DNA of 64,000 nt from JAHEKD01 sp965204695 (GCA_965204695.1 OZ242007.1:1550001-1614000); one strand, 5' to 3'; positions 1-8,981 are shown, numbered from the stretch's first letter. Made by a program: numbers and translations. Notes: generated by a model from the letters alone, not told the origin.

Positions 1-252
1 ACCGTTTTTAGGTATTATTATAGGCTTGATTTGATGATATCAATACAACGAGGGTGATTTATCGTTTATTAACAATGAGTTAGAATCTTTCTCAAGATTA
101 CAATACCCTTTGTTAAAATTTGTAGCATTAGATTAAAAATTTTTAATTTTTAGATAATTGTATAAATTATATTTCCTGGTGGTTTTTAACTATAGGATAA
201 TTCTTGCTCGCCTTTATTTATTCTGGAATAACATTAACTTGTATCATGATTC
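1..252. other. AT-rich leader region at the window edge
   Basis: Very AT-rich non-coding stretch before the first complete gene. In one plus frame, bases 2-34 read as a short hydrophobic tail (PFLGIIIGLI followed by a stop), which could be the last residues of a membrane protein outside the window, but ten residues cannot prove this. No convincing -35/-10 pair or terminator was found. Confidence 0.3.
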
Positions 253-1566
253 ATGCTTAGGTACGTATTAATTTTTACCGTAGTTGCCACGATTTTAAAT
301 GGCATGGGTTACTGGTCAAAGCTTGTGGGATTTACTGATAATCAAGGCTATCAAAATCTAATTCTAAAAAAACAAGATATCTATGAGCAAAGTCTATTTT
401 ATTATGAAAATCCTGGACTGAGATCTGAACAAACTGAAAATGAACTCAAAGCTGAATACCGGGAATATAAGTCATTACTGTTTGATCATGTTTACAACCC
501 TTTCCCCAACCAGATCTTATTCAAATTACTAAAGTATTTTGCGGCTATTATTTTTGTACTAGTTTCAATCTATTATTGTAGTAAGTCTAAGTCGAGAATT
601 TATTTAAGTAATACCCAAGCCATTATCTGTTTTTTACTTGTAGTTGCCAGCCTTACTACTTTTTATAATTATGGTTGGCAGCCGGTAGCGGCTGGTTTTA
701 ATTTGTTTTTAATTGCTTTAATTGCTTTATTTTCTAAAATTGAGAATGAGGATCTGCAATTCTTATCAAAATGCCTTGTGGGCTCGGTTGGCATCTTGTT
801 ACTCATGGCTCCTATTGAGTTATCTCGAGCTTTACAAGTATTTAATACCCAGTCATTATTCAAAATCAGAATGTCTGGATTTCTGATTCAACCCAATACA
901 TTGGGCATCTACGTCGTCTGTGTTTATGGCTTATATCTAACTTTTTGCCGTGATTGGCAAAAAGTATTTTGCTTCGTTTTAGTTACTCTCGCTTGTCTAA
1001 TTTTGATCATCCTAAGTGGGTCAATGACCGCAAGCATCGTGTTTTTAATCGTAGTATGTTTATATTCAATTGAAAAATATACTCATCTCAATCTGAATAA
1101 CTTGTGGATTTTAGTATTATTAATTCTCATCGCCTCCAGCTTGTATTTTTTTGAAGGCCGGGATTCATTACCGTCGTTACTGTCACGCTTGAATAAATTC
1201 AGCTATTACTTTTCTACAGACCCTTCCTTAAGAGATTACTTAATGGGTCAAGGGATTGGGATTGGCACAAATTTACTGTTACAAATACAAGCGTGGATTC
1301 CATTTTCAGAGTTCACTCAAATACCAATCAAAATAAACACTGATTCAACACCATTATTATTGATGATTCAGGTAGGTTTTGTTGGCCTTTTGTTATTCTA
1401 TGGTTTATTGATAAAAGCCATGATCCATCATAAAGAGTTAAGATTAATGTACTTGACCATTATTCTTTGCAGCCTAACGATTAATATCATTGAGATATTT
1501 CCCTTGAATATTCTGGTTGGATTAATGTTAGCTGGTGGCATCTCAAACCTTTCCAAAGCACAATAG
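253..1566 (+). CDS. O-antigen ligase/polymerase-like membrane protein
   Basis: A 437-residue polytopic inner-membrane protein with about ten hydrophobic segments. It has an N-terminal segment, a polar loop at roughly residues 35-85, then a run of helices. The stretch RMSGFLIQPNTLGIY near residue 205-220 resembles the conserved R-x-G-F-x-x-x-P-N-x-x-G motif in O-antigen ligase (WaaL) and Wzy-type polymerases. A large periplasmic loop (about residues 290-370) lies in the expected place before the last helices. The family joins O-antigen to lipid A core or polymerises glycan repeats in the periplasm. It could be either, since these subfamilies cannot be told apart by eye. The ATG start has no strong ribosome site. 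The gene stands alone, with the next gene convergent. Confidence 0.65.
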   Translation: MLRYVLIFTVVATILNGMGYWSKLVGFTDNQGYQNLILKKQDIYEQSLFYYENPGLRSEQTENELKAEYREYKSLLFDHVYNPFPNQILFKLLKYFAAIIFVLVSIYYCSKSKSRIYLSNTQAIICFLLVVASLTTFYNYGWQPVAAGFNLFLIALIALFSKIENEDLQFLSKCLVGSVGILLLMAPIELSRALQVFNTQSLFKIRMSGFLIQPNTLGIYVVCVYGLYLTFCRDWQKVFCFVLVTLACLILIILSGSMTASIVFLIVVCLYSIEKYTHLNLNNLWILVLLILIASSLYFFEGRDSLPSLLSRLNKFSYYFSTDPSLRDYLMGQGIGIGTNLLLQIQAWIPFSEFTQIPIKINTDSTPLLLMIQVGFVGLLLFYGLLIKAMIHHKELRLMYLTIILCSLTINIIEIFPLNILVGLMLAGGISNLSKAQ

Positions 1567-1603
1567 ATTCGTTCATTAGTAGATTTATTTCAATTCACCA
1601 CTG

Positions 1604-2584
1604 TCAATTGCGAATTTGTTTTTCCCTCAATGTAGCAGGACTGATCACTTTAGCGGCAAAACTGTTTTGGGTGAACTCCAAATCACTGTCATGACCACAC
1701 GGATCCTTAATCAGTGTCTTCCACGACCAAAAGGTTTCATCCTTAATCTGTTTGCCTAACAGGGTAAAATATATTTGCGCAGATTCGTCAACTTCAACAG
1801 GATGGGGCAAGAAGAAAAATAAATTGTCCCATGATTTTAGACCCGGAATTCCGCTATCAAGATGAATATCAGCTGCCAATACTGACTCAAACCAACAAAC
1901 AAAACCATGCAATATTGATTTATCTTCAACAGAAAATTTTAGTTGCTTATTAGGATATTGGTTAGCTTTGATATCATATGAATCAACGTCATAAGCTATC
2001 TGGGATTTTGATAATAAATACTCACTTTTTACACGCCCCTCTATTGGATGGTTTTGTAAGTATTTGTTCGCAACATCAAATTTAACTCCTAAACTGGAAT
2101 CAGTAGGAAACTTGGTTTGCAGATAAATTTCTTCACATGAAACAGGTGCTACTCTTAGTGTCACCCTATCAGGAATTATTTTTCCACCTAGCTTGAGCGA
2201 TTGTTGATGAAATCTGCGAATCAGCTCTTCGTGCCTTTGTCCTATAACTGCTTTGGATATCAATTCTGAAACAATAACATCCACTTTTTCAGGCAATTCA
2301 ACCTTTGCTGCATCTTCATTAATAAATTCAATTTTGTCAGCACATGAATTCTCGGCCGCTAATTGTTTTGCCAACTCAATAATATCTGTTTTCTCTATTG
2401 CATAAACTTTAGCTGCTCCAGCTTTTACGGCCAACAGCGCCAACAAACCACTCCCGGTACCAATGTCTAAAACGACATCGCCCTGCTGTACAACCTGATT
2501 GATCGCTGCCTGATAGGACTGGGATCTGGCTTGATCAGCGACCAACATCCTGTGAAATTTTATATCACTATAATTAAAACTCAT
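1604..2584 (-). CDS. PRMT-like class I SAM-dependent methyltransferase
   Basis: A soluble protein of 326 residues. The SAM-binding motif I is DIGTGSG at residues 40-46, with an acidic residue ending strand 2 (E64). The following VSEL and HEE elements (about residues 105-120) resemble the double-E loop of protein arginine methyltransferases, and the C-terminal half is beta-rich as in that family. It may therefore methylate arginine or another guanidino group, but the substrate is unknown. The ATG start is preferred over a TTG three codons upstream, because an AGGA sequence lies about 11 bases before the ATG and touches the TTG. It is divergent from yqgE and appears monocistronic, with a plausible promoter directly upstream. 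Confidence 0.7.
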   Translation of the reverse strand: MSFNYSDIKFHRMLVADQARSQSYQAAINQVVQQGDVVLDIGTGSGLLALLAVKAGAAKVYAIEKTDIIELAKQLAAENSCADKIEFINEDAAKVELPEKVDVIVSELISKAVIGQRHEELIRRFHQQSLKLGGKIIPDRVTLRVAPVSCEEIYLQTKFPTDSSLGVKFDVANKYLQNHPIEGRVKSEYLLSKSQIAYDVDSYDIKANQYPNKQLKFSVEDKSILHGFVCWFESVLAADIHLDSGIPGLKSWDNLFFFLPHPVEVDESAQIYFTLLGKQIKDETFWSWKTLIKDPCGHDSDLEFTQNSFAAKVISPATLREKQIRN

Positions 2585-2611
2585 TGGGTTCAAATCCTAA
2601 AATCAAACAAC

Positions 2612-2640
2612 ATTATATAATTATGATAAATGACTGATAA
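2612..2640 (-). promoter_or_regulatory. sigma70-type promoter for the PRMT-like gene
   Basis: Read on the minus strand, TTATCA (2640-2635) and a perfect TATAAT (2617-2612) are separated by 17 bases. The -10 lies about 28 bases before the ATG at 2584. The -35 matches consensus at four of six positions. This is a sequence match only. Confidence 0.5.
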
Positions 2641-2717
2641 TGATTTTGTTAGCCAGCTGATATTATGAATTGGCTATTTGCTTGAACCACGTAACAATTT
2701 AATTGTATTATGCAATT

Positions 2718-3278
2718 ATGAGTACTAGAGGTTTTCTTACCAATCAATTTCTGCTAGCCATGCCTTCACTCGAAGACGTCAACTTTTCAAGAAGCGTAAC
2801 TCTGATCTGTGAACATAATGAAGAAGGTGCATTAGGAGTAGTCATTAATCGACCAACAAATTTATCCGTTCGTGAGATTTTCGTGCAACTCGACCTTGAG
2901 GAAAAAGGAATAGATTGTTCAAACGTAGTACATTTCGGCGGGCCAGTACAATCAGAGCGGGGGCTGGTTTTGCATGAAAATTTAGGTAGTTGGGAATACA
3001 CGCTACCAATTACTGACTCCTTGGGGCTCACTACCTCAAAAGACATTCTTAACGCATTATCCAAAGGCAAAGGACCCGATTCATTCATCTTTGTTCTTGG
3101 GTACGCTGGTTGGATTGGGGGCCAGCTTGAAGCAGAAATTCAAGAAAATTCATGGTTAATCGTTCCCTCAAGTCGCGAAATACTGTTTGAGACTCCTATT
3201 GAACAGCGCTGGACCAAAGCAGCTGCCTTGGCTGGCATTGATATTGCCAAAATCTCCTCTCAAGTTGGTCACGCCTGA
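2718..3278 (+). CDS. yqgE: YqgE/AlgH family protein
   Basis: A cytosolic protein of 186 residues, the usual length of the YqgE/AlgH (DUF179) family. It shows the family hallmarks: FLLAMPSLED near the N-terminus, GALGVVINRP at about residues 40-49, HFGGPV near residue 75 and the C-terminal GYAGWIGGQLEAE block. The biochemical role is unsettled; AlgH was first linked to alginate regulation in Pseudomonas. The ATG at 2718 is preferred to a TTG at 2703 because the family starts with residues matching MSTRGFLTNQFL. It is immediately followed by ruvX and heads the pyrimidine cluster, an order common in gammaproteobacteria. Confidence 0.92.
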   Translation: MSTRGFLTNQFLLAMPSLEDVNFSRSVTLICEHNEEGALGVVINRPTNLSVREIFVQLDLEEKGIDCSNVVHFGGPVQSERGLVLHENLGSWEYTLPITDSLGLTTSKDILNALSKGKGPDSFIFVLGYAGWIGGQLEAEIQENSWLIVPSSREILFETPIEQRWTKAAALAGIDIAKISSQVGHA

Positions 3279-3704
3279 TTGCGAACAATATTAAGTTTTG
3301 ATTATGGCCATAGGAAGATCGGCCTTGCTGTAGGTAATGATTCAGTAAAAACCGCAACTGAATTAACCACAGTTTCTTCAAAGGATGGTGCTGCAAATTG
3401 GGCTGTGCTAGATAAAATTATCAGCGAATGGCAACCTAGCTTATTACTATTAGGTTTACCGTTAAACATGGATGGATCAGAAAGTGAGTTCTGTAAACAA
3501 GTTAGATTATTTGGCGAACAACTTAAGAATCGTTACAATCTTGCTGTCGACTATGAAGATGAGCGTTTAAGTTCTAATCACGCAGACAGCTTTATTCGCC
3601 AATCTTTGAATCGCGATCAAAGAGCAAGTAAAAAGCTACAAACAAAGCGTGATCAAATTGCAGCCAGATTAATTTTGGAAAGTTTTTTAAATCGAAATGA
3701 GTGA
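3279..3704 (+). CDS. ruvX: Holliday junction resolvase-like RuvX (YqgF)
   Basis: A small RNase H-fold protein of 141 residues. It carries the family motifs: SFDYGHRKIG with the first catalytic Asp at residue 8, YEDERLSS in the middle, and RDQIAARLIL near the C-terminus with the third acidic site. YqgF/RuvX proteins are linked to 16S rRNA 5'-end processing and have been proposed to be resolvases. The start is TTG directly after the yqgE stop, which gives the expected N-terminus MRTILSFDYG. It overlaps pyrR by 8 bases, indicating translational coupling. Confidence 0.92.
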   Translation: MRTILSFDYGHRKIGLAVGNDSVKTATELTTVSSKDGAANWAVLDKIISEWQPSLLLLGLPLNMDGSESEFCKQVRLFGEQLKNRYNLAVDYEDERLSSNHADSFIRQSLNRDQRASKKLQTKRDQIAARLILESFLNRNE

Positions 3705-4188
3705 TATTGACGTCTATCAACTGTTGGATAAGATTACAGAGCAAATTAAATCCAAAGACTTGAAAGGTCCGTTATTGATCGGTATTCACACTGGCGGCGT
3801 ATGGTTAGCTAATGAGCTTTATCAACGGCTTGAATTGGCTGAACCTGTAAACACCATCGATATAACGTTTTATCGCGACGATTATCAAAAAGTTGGATTA
3901 CAGCCTAATGTTAAAGGCTCTCATCTACCCTCAGATATGCATAATCGTGATGTGATACTCGTCGACGATGTACTTTTTACTGGACGAACCATTCGAGCCG
4001 CCATGAATGAAATTTTTGATTATGCACGTCCTGACTCAATTACATTAGTGGCACTTATTGATCGCGGCGGGCGTGAATTGCCCATTCAGGCTGATATTGT
4101 CGGTAAAAAAATTGAGCTTGAGAAAGACCAGCATATCAAATTAAATGGCCCAGAGAAATTATCACTCGAAATGACTAACGCTAAGTAA
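3697..4188 (+). CDS. pyrR: PyrR-type uracil phosphoribosyltransferase/regulator
   Basis: A type I phosphoribosyltransferase fold of 163 residues. The PRPP-binding motif VILVDDVLFTGRT is at about residues 86-98, with the conserved RDDYQKVGLQPNVKGSHLP region just before it. PyrR proteins bind pyr mRNA in Bacillus and have UPRT activity. In Gram-negatives the regulatory role is less clear. It overlaps ruvX by 8 bases and precedes pyrB by 26 bases. I find no obvious anti-terminator/terminator pair in that gap, so RNA-mediated attenuation inside this operon is not evident. Confidence 0.92.
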   Translation: MSDIDVYQLLDKITEQIKSKDLKGPLLIGIHTGGVWLANELYQRLELAEPVNTIDITFYRDDYQKVGLQPNVKGSHLPSDMHNRDVILVDDVLFTGRTIRAAMNEIFDYARPDSITLVALIDRGGRELPIQADIVGKKIELEKDQHIKLNGPEKLSLEMTNAK

Positions 4189-4214
4189 TTACTCTGAGTT
4201 ACAATCGGGTTTTA

Positions 4215-5174
4215 ATGAACTTCACTGATATTCAGTTCGATTCCCACGGCCGGTTACGGCATTTCCTCACTATTGAAGACCTTCCCAGGGAAACCTTAAC
4301 TCAAATTTTAGATACGGCTGAATCATTCATCAGCTTTGGCCAACGTGAAATCAGAAAGGCGCCGTTATTGCGTGGTAAAACAGTAGTAAACCTGTTTTTC
4401 GAACCGAGCACACGGACACGCACTACTTTTGAAATTGCTGCCAAACGCTTATCGGCAGACGTCATCAATCTAGATGCCAAGCGCATGTCGACAACCAAAG
4501 GGGAAACATTGCTGGATACCATACGAACTATCGAAGCGATGAAAACCGACATGTTCGTGGTCCGGGATTCGGCCAGCGGGGCGGCTTTCTTGATTGCTCA
4601 ACATGTTTTGCCTGAAGTGAGAATTATAAATGCCGGTGACGGCCGTCATGCTCATCCAACCCAAGCCATGTTAGACATGTTTACAATTCGCCAGCATAAA
4701 AAGCAATTTCAAGGTCTATCGGTGGCCATTGTCGGCGATATTCTTCATTCACGGGTTGCTCGATCACAAATTCATGCATTAAAAACACTTGGTGTCAAAG
4801 ACATTCGTGTGGTTGGGCCGAAGACCTTGATACCTACTGCCATCGAAAAACTTGGTGCGAAACCTTACCACCGCCTTGAGCCAGGCATAGAGGATGTTGA
4901 TGTGGTGATGATGTTAAGACTGCAACTCGAGCGCATGGAGGGCCAGTTAATTCCAAGTGAGCAGGAATATTTTCAGCTTTATGGTTTGACAGAAGATAAA
5001 CTCAAGCATGCCAAAGACGATGTTATTGTGATGCACCCTGGTCCAATGAATCGCGGGCTGGAAATCGCATCATCGGTTGCCGATGGCGACCATTCAGTGA
5101 TTCTGCCTCAGGTAACGAATGGTATCGCGATTCGTATGTCCGTAATGGCCACAATTATGGGAGGCAGTGGCTGA
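4215..5174 (+). CDS. pyrB: Aspartate carbamoyltransferase catalytic subunit
   Basis: Makes N-carbamoyl-L-aspartate from aspartate and carbamoyl phosphate, the second step of UMP synthesis. The carbamoyl-phosphate loop STRTR is at residues 65-69, followed by TTFEIAAKRL. HPTQAMLDM and MHPGPMNRG are also present, as in ATCases. At 319 residues it is normal length for the class that partners with a dihydroorotase-like chain and not with PyrI. It overlaps the next gene by 8 bases, consistent with a stoichiometric PyrB-PyrC' complex. Confidence 0.96.
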   Translation: MNFTDIQFDSHGRLRHFLTIEDLPRETLTQILDTAESFISFGQREIRKAPLLRGKTVVNLFFEPSTRTRTTFEIAAKRLSADVINLDAKRMSTTKGETLLDTIRTIEAMKTDMFVVRDSASGAAFLIAQHVLPEVRIINAGDGRHAHPTQAMLDMFTIRQHKKQFQGLSVAIVGDILHSRVARSQIHALKTLGVKDIRVVGPKTLIPTAIEKLGAKPYHRLEPGIEDVDVVMMLRLQLERMEGQLIPSEQEYFQLYGLTEDKLKHAKDDVIVMHPGPMNRGLEIASSVADGDHSVILPQVTNGIAIRMSVMATIMGGSG

Positions 5175-6450
5175 CATGAAACTCGCTATCCTTAACGGAC
5201 ATCTTGTCGATCCTGCAAATAATATTGATGAAAATCAAAATTTATATGTCAGCGATGGCACTGTCGTGGCTGTTGGACAACCACCCGATGGATTTACAGC
5301 TGACCAAACAATCGACGCGTCAGAAAAAATCGTTTGTCCGGGACTGGTAGATTTAAGGGCCAGACTGCGTGAGCCGGGACTGGAAAAAAAGGCCACTATA
5401 GATTCAGAAACACAAGCAGCCGTTAAAGGGGGTATCACAACCATCGTATGTCCCCCTGATACCAAACCTGTTATTGATACGCCGGCCATGGCACAAATGG
5501 TACAACAACGCGCCTGGCAAACTGGCCGTACATTTATTCATCCCCTTGGCGCTTTAACTCAAGGCTTAAAAGGTGAGGCCCTCACCGACATGTGGGCCTT
5601 GGCCAATGCTGGCTGTGTTGGGGTCAGTAATGCGCTTAATCCAGTGATGAACAGCCTGGTTATGCGCCGTGCGATGCAGTATGCCTCGACCTTTGATATT
5701 CCCATTTTTTTACACCCACAAGATCCTTGGCTGACAGGTAATGGTGTTGTCCATGAAGGCTTTGTCAGTACCGAACTTGGTTTGCCTGCTATTCCAGAAG
5801 CCGCTGAAACCGTTGGTGTAGCACGTGATTTGTCTCTGATCGAAACAACCGGTGCCAGAGCACACTTATGTCAACTTTCGAGCGGCCGTGCTGTGGCAAT
5901 GCTATCTGAGGCACAAGAAAAAGGTGTAAATGTCAGCGCCGATGTCACTGCCCATCATTTGCATTTGAGTGAACACGACATTGGTTTATTTAATACACTT
6001 TGTCACGTTCAACCGCCATTACGCTCAAAGCAGGACCGACAAGCATTACGAGATGCTCTTAAGACTGGTGTCATCACTGCTATTTGTTCCGACCATCAAC
6101 CACATGGTAAAGATGCGAAATTACTCCCCTTCTCCGAATCCGAGCCAGGGATTTCCGGTTTAGAAACATTACTGGCATTAACAATCCAATTAGTCAAGCA
6201 AAACGAATTATCGCTGAGTCAAGCCATACACTTGATTACCACAGGCCCAGCTCAGATCGCAGGTATTGATGTGGGGCATTTATCAATCGATGCAAGAGCT
6301 GATATTTGTATTTTCGATGACAATTGCAAATGGACGTTATCAGAGCATAACATGCTCAGCCGCGGTAAAAATACACCCTTTATTAATCAAACCTTCAATA
6401 CCAAAGTCACTATCACAATTATCGGCGGTGAGGTCGTTTATCAAGCCTAA
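5167..6450 (+). CDS. pyrC': Dihydroorotase-like non-catalytic ATCase subunit (PyrC')
   Basis: A protein of 427 residues with the cyclic amidohydrolase fold. The family block PGLVDxHxHLREPG reads PGLVDLRARLREPG at residues 58-71, so both histidines of the first metal site are arginines (R64, R66). Later ligands appear kept: FLHPQD, AHLCQLSS and CSDHQPHG. Loss of the HxH pair fits the inactive PyrC' subunit described for Pseudomonas, which is needed to assemble the PyrB dodecamer. A true dihydroorotase must then be encoded elsewhere. The start is GTG overlapping pyrB by 8 bases; an ATG three codons later is the alternative. Confidence 0.88.
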   Translation: MADMKLAILNGHLVDPANNIDENQNLYVSDGTVVAVGQPPDGFTADQTIDASEKIVCPGLVDLRARLREPGLEKKATIDSETQAAVKGGITTIVCPPDTKPVIDTPAMAQMVQQRAWQTGRTFIHPLGALTQGLKGEALTDMWALANAGCVGVSNALNPVMNSLVMRRAMQYASTFDIPIFLHPQDPWLTGNGVVHEGFVSTELGLPAIPEAAETVGVARDLSLIETTGARAHLCQLSSGRAVAMLSEAQEKGVNVSADVTAHHLHLSEHDIGLFNTLCHVQPPLRSKQDRQALRDALKTGVITAICSDHQPHGKDAKLLPFSESEPGISGLETLLALTIQLVKQNELSLSQAIHLITTGPAQIAGIDVGHLSIDARADICIFDDNCKWTLSEHNMLSRGKNTPFINQTFNTKVTITIIGGEVVYQA

Positions 6451-6509
6451 GTTATTAAGGTGATAATCGTAATAGATTCACCCGTGTAAACCCGGGGTAC
6501 TTACCGTAA

Positions 6510-6525
6510 CAGCCCTTTAGGGCTG
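6510..6525. terminator. Hairpin after pyrC' (possible terminator)
   Basis: CAGCCCT at 6510-6516 pairs with AGGGCTG at 6519-6525 around a two-base centre. There is no T-tract, so it may be a 3'-end protecting hairpin and not an intrinsic terminator. It lies 60 bases after the pyrC' stop. Confidence 0.4.
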
Positions 6526-6586
6526 ATCCGATGAACATAGCGCCTCTATAAGGTACGATGTTCAATCTATATACACTCATTCATCC

Positions 6587-6676
6587 ACGGACAAGCCCGG
6601 CATTGAGTTATAGTGTTGATGAGCCGGGACAAGCCCGGCATTGAGTTATAGCGTTGAAGAGCCGGGACAAGCCCGT
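6587..6676. repeat. 38-bp tandem repeat containing a GC hairpin
   Basis: The motif GGACAAGCCCG recurs at 6589, 6627 and 6665, exactly 38 bases apart, giving a little over two units. The units are near-identical: tagtgttgatgagc in one is tagcgttgaagagc in the next. Each unit can form a 6-bp stem (GCCGGG with CCCGGC, loop ACAAG). It is too short and has no variable spacers, so it is not a CRISPR array. Confidence 0.8.
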
Positions 6677-6838
6677 GGTATTCTCATCCTTACGCGAACG
6701 CTAATAAATCCGGAATTTGGCATGTAATCTTTAATGACCGCATTAACAACTTTTCAACTTCCATTATTGATTTAAAATAGAAAATTTATTGAGTCCTGGC
6801 TCAGTATAAAATCGGGCTGATAAATTTCTAACTTTTAT

Positions 6839-7528
6839 ATGACTGACTTAACACAACGATATCAGAATATTCTGGAAAAAATTACACAAGCTGAAATTCA
6901 ATATCAGCGTGAGCCGGGTTCTGTTAACTTAATAGCTGTTAGCAAAACCAAACCCGCTGAGATGATTCGTGAAATGGCTAGTCTTGGACAGCAGGCTTTT
7001 GGGGAAAATTACTTGCAAGAAGCCATTGCAAAGCAACAAGAATTGAAGGATCTGGATTTAGAGTGGCATTTTATTGGTCATATTCAGAGTAATAAGACTA
7101 AAGATATCGCTTATAATTTTGATTGGGCACACGGTGTTGACCGATATAAAATCGCCAAACGTCTGAGTGATCAACGATCCGATGATAGTCCTGCTCTGAA
7201 TATTTGCTTACAAGTAAATCTTGAAGCAGAACAAACTAAATCAGGACTGGCACCTGAAGAAGTGATCGAGTTGGCCAAACAAGTCTCACTGCTTCCAAAT
7301 ATTAAGTTACGTGGATTGATGGCAATACCCTCGCCTAACAACCCATTTGAAAAGCAGCGCCAATTGTTCTCTCAATTGCGGAAATTACTCGAAGCTGTCA
7401 ACCAAACTGGACTCAATCTGGACATCCTTTCAATGGGCATGACAGATGACATGCAGGCGGCTATTGCTGAAGGAGCAACTCATATTCGCATCGGCACTGC
7501 TCTATTCGGTGCCCGCCATTACGTCTAA
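6839..7528 (+). CDS. yggS: PLP homeostasis protein YggS
   Basis: A cytosolic protein of 229 residues with the fold-type III PLP barrel. The PLP lysine is K36 in IAVSKTKP, the same place as in the E. coli protein. Other family blocks are FGENYLQE, WHFIGHIQSNK, the MGMTDDMQAAI phosphate-binding region and the final RIGTALFGARHY. The family balances free PLP and has no known enzymatic turnover. It is followed after 25 bases by proC, the usual arrangement. Confidence 0.95.
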   Translation: MTDLTQRYQNILEKITQAEIQYQREPGSVNLIAVSKTKPAEMIREMASLGQQAFGENYLQEAIAKQQELKDLDLEWHFIGHIQSNKTKDIAYNFDWAHGVDRYKIAKRLSDQRSDDSPALNICLQVNLEAEQTKSGLAPEEVIELAKQVSLLPNIKLRGLMAIPSPNNPFEKQRQLFSQLRKLLEAVNQTGLNLDILSMGMTDDMQAAIAEGATHIRIGTALFGARHYV

Positions 7529-7553
7529 GTCAAAAAACCTTATAATCAGGCCC

Positions 7554-8363
7554 ATGGCAGGAATTAAATTAGGATTTATTGGCGGCGGCAACATGGCCAG
7601 CAGTATTATCGGCGGGCTAGTGGATGATTCGGCTTATGAGATTTATGTTGCTGACCCGGATCATGTTAAATTAAATCAACTCAAAAAGGATTTTGAGATC
7701 CAAATCTGTGACTCGAATCAAGCGCTAATTGAAAAGGTCGATGTGGTGGTTCTTGCAGTCAAACCACAGTTAATGCAACGAATCGTCGAGCCTTTGAAAG
7801 ACGCTTATACTTTGAACTCTCCATTGATCATTTCTATTGCAGCCGGCATTCAATCGCATCAAATTCTCAACTGGATAGGTCGTGAAAGTGCCGCCTTTGT
7901 TCGGGTTATGCCGAATACTCCGGCGTTGGTCCAATCTGGTGCATCCGGGCTATTCGCGGTAAACACCTCGGCACAACAACAACAGATCGCTACAAATATC
8001 ATGAATGCTGTAGGTATCAGTATTTGGTTAGATAATGAAGATTTGATTGATAGCGTGACAGCTGTGTCAGGTAGTGGTCCGGCTTACTTTTTTTATCTAA
8101 TGGAGTCCATTTACGATTCAGCACTTAAGAACGGATTAGAAGCCGACACAGCAAAAGCACTTACCCTGCAAACTGCTCTCGGTGCAGCTAAACTTGCTGC
8201 CCAAAGCGATAATGATTTTGCTACACTGCGCCAACAAGTTACATCGCCTGGCGGTACTACAGAAGCAGCTGTTAATGTGTTGAAGGAGCATGGTTTTTTA
8301 GATTTAGTCGACAAGGCAGTCTCACAAGCTGCGATTCGGTCAAAAGAATTAGCAAAAGGATAG
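7554..8363 (+). CDS. proC: Pyrroline-5-carboxylate reductase
   Basis: Catalyses the last step of proline synthesis, reducing pyrroline-5-carboxylate with NAD(P)H. The N-terminal Rossmann motif is GFIGGGNMASSI (residues 6-17). RVMPNTPALV and the C-terminal dimer domain with AVSGSGPAYFF and SPGGTTEAA are all present. The length is 269 residues, the same as E. coli ProC. The ATG at 7554 is chosen over an upstream in-frame ATG inside yggS because it gives the standard N-terminus. yggT follows after 6 bases. Confidence 0.96.
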   Translation: MAGIKLGFIGGGNMASSIIGGLVDDSAYEIYVADPDHVKLNQLKKDFEIQICDSNQALIEKVDVVVLAVKPQLMQRIVEPLKDAYTLNSPLIISIAAGIQSHQILNWIGRESAAFVRVMPNTPALVQSGASGLFAVNTSAQQQQIATNIMNAVGISIWLDNEDLIDSVTAVSGSGPAYFFYLMESIYDSALKNGLEADTAKALTLQTALGAAKLAAQSDNDFATLRQQVTSPGGTTEAAVNVLKEHGFLDLVDKAVSQAAIRSKELAKG

Positions 8364-8369
8364 AGCAAG

Positions 8370-8945
8370 ATGGGCAATGGTTATTTTAACAATGCAGGGG
8401 TGTATTTAATCGATACGTTATTCAGTCTCTACATTGGTGCAGTAGTACTTCGGTTTTTATTCCAGGCAATGGATGTTGATTATCATAATCCAATTACCCA
8501 GTTTCTGGTTAAAATTACATCGCCGCTTTTAAAGCCTTTACGAACCATTCTACCTAGTACTGGTAATATTGACCTATCCTCACTATTCTTAGCTTTAGCT
8601 TTGACTTTCGCTAAGTTTTTTCTCAGATTTAATCTTGCTGGACAAAGCGCTAATATAGCCGGCCTTTTGGTTCTATCTGTAGCTGATGTTCTGAGTGTGA
8701 TCTTGACGATCTTATTCTGGACGCTTTTGATCCGAGTTATTTTAAGTTGGGTTAATCCTGACCCCTACCAACCTGTGATCAAGGCTTTATATCAATTTAC
8801 CGAACCCTTGATGGCGCCAGCACGACGTATAATTCCCGCTATTGGCGGCTTGGATTTATCGCCTATTGCCATTTTTATCTTAATTCAACTGACCTTTATG
8901 TTGGTTCATCGGCCATTAGTTGATTTTGCTTATCGCTTAATGTAA
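8370..8945 (+). CDS. yggT: YggT family membrane protein
   Basis: An inner-membrane protein of 191 residues made of two tandem YGGT units, each a pair of hydrophobic helices around a motif of the type NPITQFLVKITSPLLKPLR (residues 34-52) and DPYQPVIKALYQFTEPLMAPAR (about 131-152, cited here only by position and ends). The family is linked to osmotic or potassium stress in some bacteria, but its mechanism is unknown. It sits 6 bases after proC in the conserved yggS-proC-yggT order, so the three are probably co-transcribed. Confidence 0.93.
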   Translation: MGNGYFNNAGVYLIDTLFSLYIGAVVLRFLFQAMDVDYHNPITQFLVKITSPLLKPLRTILPSTGNIDLSSLFLALALTFAKFFLRFNLAGQSANIAGLLVLSVADVLSVILTILFWTLLIRVILSWVNPDPYQPVIKALYQFTEPLMAPARRIIPAIGGLDLSPIAIFILIQLTFMLVHRPLVDFAYRLM

Positions 8946-8981
8946 CTACACAGCAAAGTTTCAATAATTATTGGTTTGAAG

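Larger units (their letters stand above)
6451..6838. other. 388-bp spacer with hairpins and tandem repeats
   Basis: Non-coding region between pyrC' and yggS. It holds a perfect 7-bp hairpin at 6510-6525, a 38-bp tandem repeat at 6587-6676 and then an AT-rich 150-bp leader before yggS. The G+C content of the first half is visibly higher than its surroundings. No convincing small gene was found. Confidence 0.6.

Noticed and set aside
2..34. End of a membrane protein gene at the left edge
   Set aside because: Ten hydrophobic residues before a stop are too little to support a gene.
3697..4214. PyrR-dependent attenuator before pyrB
   Set aside because: The 26-base gap contains no hairpin with a T-tract, so no attenuator is supported.
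6587..6676. Possible CRISPR array
   Set aside because: Only about 2.3 units, with a constant inter-unit sequence and no cas genes; a tandem repeat explains it.
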